A DNA stretch of 64,000 bases from Neofusicoccum parvum (Eukaryota > Ascomycota > Dothideomycetes > Botryosphaeriales > Botryosphaeriaceae). The stretch covers positions 124,001 to 188,000 of the forward strand of contig CP087217.1 of the NCBI GenBank assembly GCA_020912385.1, read 5' to 3'. The notes beneath the pieces are model-generated. The model saw nothing but the letters and a program-made list of their open reading frames with translations. It did not search any database and was not told the DNA's origin. The position numbers and the translations under genes were made by a program. Below are positions 22,531 through 33,500 of the stretch, in pieces. Numbering within the stretch: position 1 is the first letter of the stretch; each line of letters starts with the position of its first letter.

Positions 22531-23682
22531 ATGCATGTCAAAACGTCCTTCTCTGTCGGCCTTCTGGCCATGCTGGGGGCAGTCAACGCTGCTGGACCCC
22601 GGTGCTCTACCTCTGATCCGCCTGCCGAGTTTTTTGAGAAGTCTTTGGAGATGAACGCCCGCGAGAAAGCTGTAAAGCAGGCTGGCATATTGCGTGCCCG
22701 CGCTCCCATCACCGTCAACACTTGGTTTCACGTGGTCGCCGCTTCAGACGCTGTGGAAGACGCAAATATCTCAGTACTTCTCTCACCCTCTGTGAATCTG
22801 CGTGTAGCTGACAGAACGAAGGATGAAGTGCTTCAGAAGCAATTGGAAGTCCTGAACTCAAACTTTGCTCCTCACGACATCCAGTTCAACCTTTCCGGGA
22901 CAACCAGAACCATCAACAGTACCTGGTCAGACAACACTGACACTCTGGTCATGAAGGAGAGTCTCCGCAAGGGCAACTATGCCACGCTCAACTTATACTT
23001 CCAGCGTGTCAGTATCATCACTCTTATAGCAAAGACATCAATGCTTACCTCTTGAGAAGACACTCCCTGGTGGTTCATCCGGGTACGTGAACTGAGAATC
23101 CCTATCCCGGTTGAAAGAAACTAGCTAATTAGGTAGCTACTGCACTTTCCCGGGTATTGTCGAAGAGGGAACCATCGATTTTTTCAACGACGGCTGTGTG
23201 ATTGATGCGCAAACTACCCCGGGAGGCAGTGCCGCCCCGTACAATGAGGGCAAGACCTCGACCCATGAGGTATGATACACGCCGTTGTCCAGAGTGAGCG
23301 TATGACTGACTTTGGATTCTCCCTCTCAGGTTGGCCATTGGTTTGGTAAGCTTAAGTGGCGTGATCAAGGCTGGGATACACTGCTGATAGATGCAGGTCT
23401 TTACCACACTTTTCAAGGCGGCTGCAACGGCGGCGACAACATTGATGACACGCCGGCTCAAGCCAGCTACAGCTCCGGTTGCCCCATTGGCCGTGATTCC
23501 TGCCCTGACCTGCCCGGTCTTGACCCGATTCACAACTACATGGACTACTCAGATGAGTGAGTATATTGAGATGCAGACCGATTCCCGATGCTAAATGCCC
23601 GTCTAGTTCTTGTTATGAGGAGTTTACTCCGGACCAGGATGCTCGCATGCATAGCAATTGGGAATACTATCGAACAGTCTAG
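22531..23682 (+). CDS. Secreted M43-family zinc metalloprotease (MEP1-like)
   Basis: Six exons (22531-23007, 23057-23082, 23137-23269, 23330-23345, 23397-23556, 23607-23682) give 295 aa; exons 2 and 4 are 26 and 16 nt. A signal peptide covers about residues 1-20 ([10 protein letters not shown] and onward). The zinc site is put together from three exons and reads [17 protein letters not shown], with ligands His211, His215 and His221 and catalytic Glu212. The Met-turn YMDYSDD and the disulfide-rich end [10 protein letters not shown] match the fungal extracellular metalloproteinases of peptidase family M43 (pregnancy-associated plasma protein type). The enzyme should act outside the cell on host or environmental protein. 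It opens the same-strand run of secreted-protein genes that continues to 29.75 kb. Confidence 0.92.
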
Positions 23683-24084
23683 CTGAACCATGGATATCAC
23701 TCCAGGACCTGTCGTACTGTTGTGAAAAGTTTCCTATACAATGGTAGATGCTTCTAGCAGGACCTGTGTAATTGGGTGATATGAGTTGAAAATATTCTAG
23801 AATACTTCTAAGGGTATGTAACGGTTGGCGGTTGATGTTGAGCAGAAGGCACGTGAGGAGGCGAAGACAGTGACGTCACGCGCTTCCGCGACTTCATAGC
23901 GCGCGTTTGTACGTAGATTCTCGCACTTCGTGCGACCTCTCTGTAGCAGCATCGAGTCTCATTACAGGGTAATTTCAATGGATGGTATCTTAGTTACTAA
24001 TGGACTTGCAAGACTTCGGGGGTTTATCGGTGAAATAACAGCGCGACTATGAGCATTAAAGGCGGCTGGCAGCTAGACTTTTCT

Positions 24085-24126
24085 TTCGTCGGGCGATTTC
24101 GGCGTGCGGGGGTTTTGATTGGCTGG
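24085..24126 (+). repeat. Dispersed ~42-bp element, copy 2
   Basis: Aligned base by base with 38304-38345, 33 of 42 positions agree and 8 of the 9 differences are transitions. The core is CGGCGTGCGGG followed by TGATTGGC. It resembles a remnant of an old repeat rather than a functional gene. Confidence 0.45.
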
Positions 24127-25655
24127 ATCATTGGTATGCGCAGCTAAGGAATGTGCGGGCTCATTTAATGCTATTCATTGCATCAACTGCTAAATTTGAC
24201 GTTTATTTATTGTAGTGTCGCTTTCAAGGTCAAGCTGGTCATGCCTCACCGTGTACACATGTAAGGCACTGGACCGTCAGGTCTGACGTGCACTTCTACC
24301 CCTGTCCGCACAGGAGGGTAACGTGGCAACAGCTGATGTTCAAGATTCAATCAGTCTATGCCGGAGCTCAAATTAGTCGCATTGCGATGAATGCTTTGAA
24401 TGTCTAAGGAGGTGGCCTACACTAAAACCTCTCTTCTCGCACATTAGTGTTCGCGCGATTGTAGATTAGATATATGCAAAGAAACATATTGTAGTGAAGC
24501 ACAATACGCCTATCGGCTATGGCTCTGTTTTGAAGTACTTCGGCTTCGCCGAATCCCAATCGGACCATCACACCGATATCGGCTCCACAGTGGGCTCTCT
24601 TTTGAACAGACCATTCTAAACCTTGATGCAAAAATGAGCCCCCTGTTAGCTCTAACACAAAGCCCAGCAGCTCGAATGAATCTACGTTGCGGCATTGCAA
24701 AACCTGTTTTGCGCACAAAAGGGTTGAACCACAATGTATAGTCCAGAATACTACTATAGCTGCAGTAGAGTGCATATTGTTGTCAGATACCGCGGTGGGA
24801 ACGTTCTCTGCCCCAAGCTCTGGCGGGGTGGTGGGGCAAGTATACTACGCAATGAACTCCGAATGGGGAGGCCAAGATCTCGGCGTTAACCCTGAACCGC
24901 GCTCGGTATTTGTCAAGAAATGCGGAGATAGGTCTCTTTACGTGCTTTGAGGCGCTCACATCGTTCATCTTAACTCAAGAAGGTACGAGGAATACACTGA
25001 TGCCGTCTGAAGAGCACTCCAAGTCCTCACTGACATAATTCTGCGCCTTCAAGAATTTCCCGACCGACTGCATAACCACAACATATGTCTTCTCCGTCTA
25101 AGATCTACCAGTCGGGTATTTCTTCGGAATGTGATGGGGCTAAGCACGAGGCAGACTTCGTGTAGAAAGAGCACCCTGCGTCTCGAGCCGCTGCGCATAG
25201 GTACTCAGGCAACGACTGCGTACGTATACCGTTGCCTGAGTTGTCAAGCGCCTGGATCAACTTGTGGGGTTTGGAGAAGCAAGTGGGTCGACGGGTTGAA
25301 TCCTGTCAGCCCTATGTGTTTGAGCCGCATGCTCTCTACAGTACTCAATATCTGAAAGTGCTGGTGTGCGAATATCCTCTCTCCTGATGTGCTGAATCTC
25401 CCACTGAACGACACCGCGATTAATTACGAACTACGCGTAAGCTCTTACATGTAATAGCTTCCCTCGGCTCCTCAAGTAGCAGTATGTGGGGGGTCTCGTA
25501 TTCAAAGATCGACATGAAAGCCAAGCAATGGGTCCTCAACAACACCACACTGCCACATAGTTCTTGTAGATCGTTCGTGTTCCAGAAACAAGCTGTCTCC
25601 CTATTCTCTACTGCCGCTGGGTATGTATACAGAAGCAAGGGGCTCCTGCAATGGC

Positions 25656-25663
25656 TATATAAA
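25656..25663 (+). promoter_or_regulatory. TATA box of the first Alt a 1-like gene
   Basis: TATATAAA, 119 nt before the second base of the start codon region (ATG at 25782). A CT- and CA-rich leader follows. Confidence 0.6.
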
Positions 25664-25781
25664 GCTCGCAGCAGAGTACGCTACCATCATCCTCATCACC
25701 ATCATCAGCACCACCATTACACTCATTCACCTCACTCGAACTCAACAAAACCAACAAACCACCCAAACTTCATCCATCAAA

Positions 25782-26241
25782 ATGCAGTTCTTCGCCACCG
25801 CCGCTATCCTTGCCGTTGCCGGCATCGCCTCTGCCGCTGAGACGGTCAGCATCGCCGACTTCTCTGCTCGCAAGAACGATGGCGCCCTCCAGGCCACCTC
25901 GTTCAAGATCCAGCCCGCTGCCGCCGAGTGCTCCAGCACTGCCGCTGCCGACATTGTCTACCCGCGCATGACCCAGTGCGGCAACTCGCTGTACCACTTC
26001 CAGATCAAGCAGGGCGAGGGCAACGCGTTCTCCGTCACCCTTACCAAGGAGACTGGCATGAAGTATGTTGTCTACGGCTCTGATTCGACTGATGATTGTT
26101 TTCGATAGCCTGCTGACATGAGAACGCAGCGAGGTCATCAACGGAACCATTGATGTCCCTGTCTACTGCCACGCCGGTGGCAATGGCCCGAACGATTTCG
26201 TCTGCACCGGCGTTGAGGCCACTTCCATCGTCCTGTACTAG
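25782..26241 (+). CDS. Alt a 1-like (AA1-like domain) small secreted protein, paralogue 1
   Basis: Two exons (25782-26062, 26130-26241) give 130 aa with a signal peptide ending at about ASA (residue 18). The 67-nt intron has a GTATGT donor and CTGAC branch point and joins AA|C in phase 2. The mature part has four cysteines. Its C-terminal half carries VYCHAGGNGPNDFVCTG, the diagnostic region of the Alt a 1 family (PF16541), a fungal beta-barrel allergen and elicitor fold. Near the N-terminus the pattern DFSARKNDGALQATSFKI matches the second paralogue. Proteins of this family are exported, often found at spore walls, and some elicit plant defence. It is shorter than typical family members (about 155 aa), because the central strands are reduced. 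Confidence 0.88.
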
Positions 26242-27336
26242 ATGCATGCTTCGGTGGATCGACTTGAATGATGGCAACTTGTTTCCTGTATATAAATGCA
26301 TTTAGTACTTAGTCGCTCCTTACCATAATACATAATCGTCCGATCGGCACCCGTTCGACAGATGACCGTGCCAGAATGCTGCTCGACGAACCGGCCATGA
26401 AACAGCCGGATTCTGATCCCGCCGTGGACAGTTCTAGGATCGTCCATGAGCTGCACCGCAATGTGCACCCACAAGGTGCACCCGCCATGACAAGATGCAC
26501 CCGCAATGACAAGCTTCGATCAAGTGATGGCCGCGTGAGGCGCCTGAGCCGGCTTGTTCCGCCCCGAGCATCGGCTATACGAAGAGCAGCGGGGTTGGGC
26601 TTTTCCAGAAACACACCATCTCCAGACCCTTGATCTATTTTTATCGTTGATCTTCAAAGACGTTCCCAATCACGGTTTGAGGCGTGGAAAACGTGTGAAG
26701 TGGCGATTGTGCGTCGGCTGTCCTTAGCCTGTACTAGTATACGAGGGACCCAAAACTCTACACACGTACGACGTTGCACTCCCCCGATATGGATTCTTTT
26801 GCGACTCGTCCATGACGATGCACGTGGTATTTCTGTAGCGAGATGCGTGGAATGCACCCAAGAATACACCGGCTTCGAGGCGCACGCTACGAGTCTCGTA
26901 TGGTTAAGAGCGTTGAGTGGTGCGGATGATAGATGACGTAGCCGGGACTTCCTGAGCCCACCGGACCCCGGAGCCTGTCCCGGCACGCCCGCCCAGCGCC
27001 GGATCCATAGACGATTGTTTGTAGCTCCCTTGGAGCCCAAAGAATGCCTCGTACTCGACCGCCAGCCCTGTGTTGGCCGACGTCTGCCGTGCAACAATAC
27101 GGCTCGGGGGAACAATGACGTCAACTGCTGGAAGCTCGGGCAATCCGCTGCAACCTTCGCTCGTAACCGCCCCGTAAATCATCACCAGCGCATCTAACAA
27201 GCGATATATAAAGCAGTCCACCACCGTCCAAACTTGCATCTCATCACTACAAACAAAATCATCACCAGCAATCAAACAGCAGCATCCAAATCGACCTCCT
27301 CCAATCAAATATTACTTCAGGCTCAGCATCACCAAA
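26242..27336. other. Intergenic, 1.10 kb, between the two Alt a 1-like genes
   Basis: Promoter of paralogue 2 and 3' flank of paralogue 1. Open frames at 26309-26633 and 26654-27308 show no domain. A transcript leader rich in CA/AC repeats precedes 27337. Confidence 0.5.
27205..27212 (+). promoter_or_regulatory. TATA box of the second Alt a 1-like gene
   Basis: TATATAAA, 125 nt before the ATG at 27337. The spacing and box are nearly the same as in paralogue 1. Confidence 0.6.
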
Positions 27337-27870
27337 ATGAAGTTCATCACTGCCGCCGCCGCCCTCCTCAGCGCCACCGCTCTGGCTGCGCCGACTTCCT
27401 CAACCGATAAGGAAACCACGACCTTCCAGATCAAGGACTTCACCACTCGCAAATACGATGGCAAGACCATCAGCACCATGTCTTTCCGCATCTTGGCCAC
27501 CACTGGCGGCACTCTCGACTTCGAGTGCGTTCCGTACGACCCCGTGACGAAGGGCGCGACCGAGGCATTTGAGAGCGGCAAAGTCTACTTCTGCGGCGAG
27601 AACTCGTTCTTCAGCTTCAGCTACACCGACGGCAACGACGTCGACCAGACCAACGAGCTCTTCTTGTGGCAAGACATCGCCCCTGGGTAAGCTCTGCCAC
27701 ACCATTCGATCTTAATGAGTACTAATCAGCATTCCAGCAACACCATCGGTGGCAGCGCTTTCCTCGATGAGCCCATCTGCCGTGCTGGCGGTTCCAGCAT
27801 CAACGACCTCATCTGCCAGGTTCCCGACCAGGTCTATTTCGCTGTCACTCTCGAGAAGCTCGGTGCTTGA
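27337..27870 (+). CDS. Alt a 1-like (AA1-like domain) small secreted protein, paralogue 2
   Basis: Two exons (27337-27686, 27738-27870) give 160 aa, the normal family length. The 51-nt intron joins GG|C in phase 2, at a different place in the fold from that of paralogue 1. The signal peptide ends near residue 18 (ALAA). Family landmarks are FQIKDFTTRKYDG, TMSFRILATTGGTLDFEC, VYFCGENSFFSFSYTDG and ICRAGGSSINDLICQ. The GGTLDF and CGENSF motifs are shared with Alt a 1 itself, which makes this the more canonical of the two genes. Secreted, likely disulfide-bonded beta-barrel; a role in plant contact or spore biology is inferred from the family only. It lies 1.1 kb downstream of paralogue 1 on the same strand. 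Confidence 0.92.
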
Positions 27871-28935
27871 TTGACATGGCATAATGAATACAAACGGCTC
27901 TAGGCATTTCATCTCATAGGTAGTAGCGTGCATAGTTTGGCTTTAATTCATAATGAACTTGATTGCTCTTCGAGCACCTTTTAATTATTCCATCAAGTTC
28001 CACTCATGAGTAGCTGAAGCAGCTGTCCGGATAAAAAACAGTAGTACCAAAAGTGCTTCCTTGGACTTTCCATGAAGGTATTCACGTGTTGCTGTGCTCT
28101 TCAAGCCGGCCTCGTGAGACTGCACTTTCAACATCGATGTAAGCTAATCTTAAGAAGGAATGATTGTCGCAGCTGCGCCTGGGGTTTCACCGGCTGTTCG
28201 GGGCCTGACACTCCATGTGATTGCTGTCATGGGTCCGGCTGAGCTTCCCGCCTTACCATCCAGTCGGCACCACAGATCTGCGGGCCAATCATGGCCTTGA
28301 AGCTAAACTTTACGCACGAACACTGCGTGCCTATATTTGCAGGGTGGCCGCTCTGGACACTTACGTCCAAGGTAATGATGAACGATTCCGCTACTCAAGT
28401 GCACGATTGCGTCCGACCCGAGCTGCTTCTCGTTCACAACAGGAGCGCGCATTCAGCGCACGCGTTCCGCAGCTACGATGGCTGCATTGCTTGCTGTTTC
28501 CTAGACTAAAGTCTTGCCCCTTAGAGCACATACTCCCATCATGGGACTCTTTAATATCTTTCGCGTCATCCACTCTCTATTTGGTGGTGCTTCCAGCTCG
28601 TGCAGGACGTGCGTCACCGTAAAGCGTATAGCGATGCAGAAAATGGCAAGACCTGGACGTTCATGACCATGAACATGAAACGCCTCGTATAAGTTGGCTT
28701 TCGCAGCTGGCTATGCTTAATTAAAGATGCAACGGCTTATGTTTCTTGGCGGCCCCATGAAGGAAACAAACCTGCTGGTTAAATTGACCTCCTTTGTCCA
28801 CGCGATGTTTCGTTTCCTTCACAACCTTCCAGCCGCAGCAGAAGGTCGAATGTCCTGATCGCTTCCATTCATTCACCGTCACTCTTTTCTTCGCGATACG
28901 ACCGATCATTCCTTTTCAACCACTCGTTTGACAAA
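27871..28935. other. Intergenic, 1.07 kb
   Basis: Between the second Alt a 1-like gene and the expansin-like gene. Open frames at 28221-28622 show no domain. No RNA gene seen. Confidence 0.5.
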
Positions 28936-29750
28936 ATGGCATACCGCAGCATCCATTTCATCCTCGCAGTGGCAGCGCTGGCGGGAAAGGGCCTCGCCGC
29001 CGTGGCGCCCGAGATGACGCTTGACGAGCGTTACCTGGCCCGCCGCGCGCTCAAGACCGGACAGGGCACGCGGTACGGCGACTCGGACGGCTGCACGGAG
29101 GAGGACTGCTGGCAGAGCGGAGCGTGCGCATTCACGGACTACACGCTGCCGGACGGCATCGACGGGTCGACCTGCGTCTCCGAGGAGATCTGGAACGACG
29201 GCGCCAACTGCGGCGGCTGCATCTCCGTCACCTACAAGGGCAAGACCATCACCGTGATGGTAAGCGATCTCGCTCTTTCCGAGCCTGCTTTGACGAGCAT
29301 GTCGTGCTGACCTGGTGTGCCGCGAAGGTCACCAACCGCACCGGTGGTGGGGCCAACCACTTGGACATGACCCCGGCCACCTGGGCCAAGCTGACCAACG
29401 GCCTCAGCGGCGGGGGCGTCGACGGCATCGAGTGGGACTTTGTCGCGTGTCCCATCGCGCAGTCCGAGCCGTTGTGGATCAAGATGCACAACGGTGCCTC
29501 GCAGTACTGGGTTGCGGCGACGGTTGAGAACGCGCGGCGCCGCACTGATAAGCTCGAGGTCAGCGGCGACGGAGGTAAGACGTGGAAGGCGACGACGAGG
29601 AATAGGAACAACTTCTTCGTGATGGACGGCACGCTCGACTCGGATTCCGCGTGGGTGCGCGTGACCAGCCACACGGGCACGCAGGTTGTGGTCAAGAATG
29701 TGGCGCTCAAGTCCGAGCAGGTGACGAAGGCGGGTGGCAACTACGCTTGA
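28936..29750 (+). CDS. Secreted expansin-like protein (DPBB plus C-terminal expansin domain)
   Basis: Two exons (28936-29259, 29328-29750) give 248 aa with a signal peptide up to about residue 22. The 68-nt intron is phase 0. The N-terminal half is a double-psi beta-barrel like that of expansins and RlpA: GQGTRYGD, ACAFTDYTLPDGIDG, ANCGGCISVTYKGKTITVM, then NHLDMTPATWAKL and GIEWDFVACPI. The second half (WIKMHNGASQYWVAATVENA, RRTDKLEVSGDGGKTWKAT, WVRVTSHTGTQVVVKNV) matches the C-terminal cellulose-binding expansin domain (CBM63). Microbial expansins loosen plant cell walls without hydrolysis. The usual second-Cys DQCxGC motif after the intron is replaced by VTNRTGGGANHLD, so the catalytic-like Asp is in a changed context. 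It is the fourth gene of the secreted-protein run. Confidence 0.88.
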
Positions 29751-30550
29751 TGCTGACGTTTTGTCGCGGTCGTTGTGTGTACATATCACAAAGAGCTCAA
29801 CTGCAGCTGGTCCCTTTTCCCAGCCCACCCTCCTGCAGCATCAGGATTAGTACCACGGTACAACGCATTGATAGGATACTCAAAGGGCGTTGGAGCCATT
29901 ACCAGTTTTGTCGTTAACCAAACTGCATGTGTTGCTTCCACTAATTCCCGAGGTCTCATTCATTTGTGGATCTGAAAGGTGAGCCACAGGACGTTATTAT
30001 TGAACTTGAAACAGATATTCAGCGCTTCAAAATGGAAGTGTGTGGATCAATCTGAATAATACTAAGAAAGATGGTTTGCGGTGGAGGAAACTGTAAAAGG
30101 ATGAAGTGTGGAGGATTGTTGTTGTCCGGGGTCCGCGGGCGCCTCGGTGGGCTGAGCCAAGAACCCGCACACACAGCCAAGACTGCCACAACCGATGCTC
30201 TAGGCAGGGGGTTAGCCTTTTTGAATCGGCCAGACATATGCGGATCTTTGAAAGTCCGAATCAAAATTCAAAACATGCTGTGGTTGGTCCCCTTAGCATC
30301 TCGGACATTCGGGCTGTCACTGCAGTGGCCCGGAACTCGGCAGCCAGGTTTGTACCGTCCCTCACAATAGCCATTGCATCTGATTTTAAGAGTGCGTGTA
30401 CAGGACTCATGTCTGCAGCACAAAAGGTTCGAGAGTTCTGGATTTTATTCTTTCACTGTCCATCTTCCATCTTGCCCTCTCTGCCCTGACCTGTTGCAGA
30501 AGCTATCACGATCTTGAGCGTGGAGCTCTTCCGGCCACCAAGCAGCAACC
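29751..30550. other. Intergenic, 800 nt
   Basis: 3' flank of the expansin-like gene and promoter of the PDR transporter. A pyrimidine-rich stretch at 30448-30490 precedes the ATG. No gene seen. Confidence 0.55.
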
Positions 30551-33500
30551 ATGCGGTCCATCCACGAAGCACAAGCCGAAAACGATACCTCCCAAGAATT
30601 CGAGAACGAGAAATCAGAACATTCAACAATAACTGGCCAAGCATCCAAAACAAGTCTTCGAGAGAAAACATCTGAGGGAGATGATGAAGCCCAGGCCCGA
30701 ATGAACGAGGAAGTCCTCCAACTCGCTCGAAGATTCACGACTGAGTCTCATGCCGCTCCGGGAGCCTTGTTCCCAGTTCCGACGGACGGACCCCTCAACC
30801 CCGCGAGTCCCGACTTCAATGCTAGGAAGTGGGCGAAGAGGTTCTACACCATCAGGACAGATGCATCGGATGGATTGCCACCTAGAACTACGGGTGTTGC
30901 CTTCAAAGACCTCAGCGTGTACGGCTTTGGTTCTGCCACCGATTTCCAGAAGAGCGTCGGCAACATCTTCCTCGAGGCCACCACCATTTCAAAGAAGCTG
31001 CTCCAGGAGAAGCAGCAGCGCGTTGACATCCTACATGGCTTGGAGGGCGTTGTACACAGCGGCGAGATGTTGGCTGTCCTCGGTCCTCCAGGCTCAGGAT
31101 GCTCGACGCTGTTGCGGACAATTGCTGGCGACACACATGGGTTTCACGTGAGTGATGATGCCACCCTGAACTACCAAGGCATTCGGCCAGAGGAAATGAA
31201 GACGGCTTTTCGAGGCGAAGCCATCTATACTGCCGAGGTCGACAACCACTTTCCGCATCTCACTGTCGGAGACACGCTGTACTTTGCAGCACGCGCCCGC
31301 TGCCCGAGGAACATCCCCGACGGAGTGACACGACGAGAGTACGCCGAGCATCTCCGCGATGTGACCATGGCTATGTTTGGCATCTCGCACACCAAGAACA
31401 CGAGAGTCGGCGACGACTTCATCCGCGGCGTCAGTGGTGGCGAACGGAAGCGTGTGACGATTGCGGAGGCAGCGCTGAGTTACTCTCCACTCCAGTGCTG
31501 GGACAACAGTACAAGAGGGCTCGACAGTGCGAATGCATTGGAGTTCTGCAGGACGTTGCGGACCCAGGCAGACATCATGGGAAGCACCGCGTGCGTTGCC
31601 ATCTACCAGGCGTCGCAGGACGCATACGATGTAAGTTCATTGACTGAGCAGCCGGAGAAACACATTGCTCACATGGTCAAAGGTGTTCGACAAGGTCATC
31701 GTCCTGTACGAAGGGCGTCAGATCTTCTTCGGAAAAACCGGCGAGGCTCGAGCTTACTTCGAGGGCCTCGGATTCGTCTGCCCCGAACAGCAGACAACAG
31801 CGGACTTTCTCACGTCAATGACCAGCCACCAGGAGCGGATCATCCGACGTGGGTGGGAAGGCAAGACGCCCCGAAGCCCTGACGAGTTTGCGCAGGCATG
31901 GAAAGCAAGCAGCCACCGTGCGCAGCTCATGGGCGAGATCGACGACTACCAGCAGCGCCACCCGTTCGGCGGAGAGCACTACCAACAGTTCATCGAGTCG
32001 CGCAAGATCGACCAGTCGAAGTCGCAGCGCCCGCAGTCGCCGTTCACGCTGTCCTACTCGGAGCAGATGCGCCTCACGCTGTGGCGCAGCTGGGTGATGC
32101 TCAAGTGCGACCCGAGCATCACGCTGACCATGCTCATCACCAACGTCTTCGAAAGCTTGATCATCAGCAGCCTGTTCTACAACCTCCCGCAGAACACGAC
32201 CAGCTTCTTCCGACGCGGCATCCTGCTCTTCTTCATCGTCATCATTAACGCCTTCGGCAGCATCCTCGAGATCATGACGCTGTACGCGAAGCGCAAGATC
32301 GTCGAGAAGCACGCCCGGTACGCGCTTTATCACCCCAGCGCCGAGGCCATGTCGGCCATGATCATCGACTTGCCGTACAAGATCGTCAACGCCGTCCTGC
32401 TGAACACCGTCCTCTACTTCATGGGCAACCTGCGACGCGAGCCGGGCGCCTTCTTCTTCTTCCTCCTTGTGTCGTTCGCCATGACCCTGACCATGTCGAT
32501 GATGTTCCGCCTCATCGGCTCGGTCACGAAGTCGGTCCAGCAGGCCCTGGCGCCCGCATCCGTCATCCTCCTCGCCATCGCGCTCTACACCGGCTTCGCC
32601 ATCCCGCCGCAGTACATGAAGGACTGGCTCGGCTGGATCCGCTGGATCAACCCGGTTTACTACGGCCTGGAGAGCCTCATGCTCAACGAATTCGTCGGTC
32701 GCGATTTCGCCTGCTCGACCTTTGTCCCGTCCGGCCCGGGCTTCGAGTCTGTCGGGCCCTCCGAGAGGGTTTGCAACACGGCAGGCTCTGTTCCCGGACA
32801 GGCCTTCGTCAGCGGCACCGAGTACGTCCAGATCTCGTACGGCTTCGCCAACTCCCACCGCTGGCGCAACTTCGGCGTCATGATTGCTTTCATGATCTTG
32901 TTCATGGGCCTGCACTTGGTGGCTACCGAGTACGTTGCCTCTGAGAGATCCAAGGGCGAGGTGTTGGTGTTCACCCGCAACGCCATGAACAAGCGCCGGA
33001 AGCAGGTGACGAACGACGTCGAGGCAGGTGGAGCCCGCAAGCCGCACCGCAGCGACGGTGACGGCTCTGACGGTGTATCCAATATGGAAAAGCAGACGTC
33101 TGTCTTCCATTGGAAAGACGTGTGCTATGACATCAAGATCAAGGGGGAGCCTCGCAGGATTCTGGACCATGTTGATGGGTGGGTCAAGCCCGGAACCTTG
33201 ACCGCTTTGATGGTAAGTGCTCGTTCAAAGTCGATAACATGCAGTGTTACTGACTTTTCAATGAATAGGGTGTTTCTGGGGCCGGCAAGACAACTCTCCT
33301 CGATGTCCTGGCCAGCCGTGTCACGATGGGAGTGATAACGGGCGAAATGCTCGTTGACGGGAAGCCGAGAGATGATTCCTTCCAGCGGAAAACTGGATAT
33401 GTGCAGCAACAAGACCTCCACCTCCACACCTCAACTGTCCGAGAGGCTCTTAACTTCAGTGCACTACTACGCCAACCAGCACACTACTCTAGGCAGGAAA

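Larger units (their letters stand above)
23683..25781. other. Intergenic, 2.10 kb
   Basis: Contains one copy of the dispersed 42-bp element (24085-24126), AT-rich patches around 24180 and 24450-24500, and the promoter of the first Alt a 1-like gene. Open frames at 24422-24950 and 25131-25638 have no recognisable domain. Confidence 0.5.
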
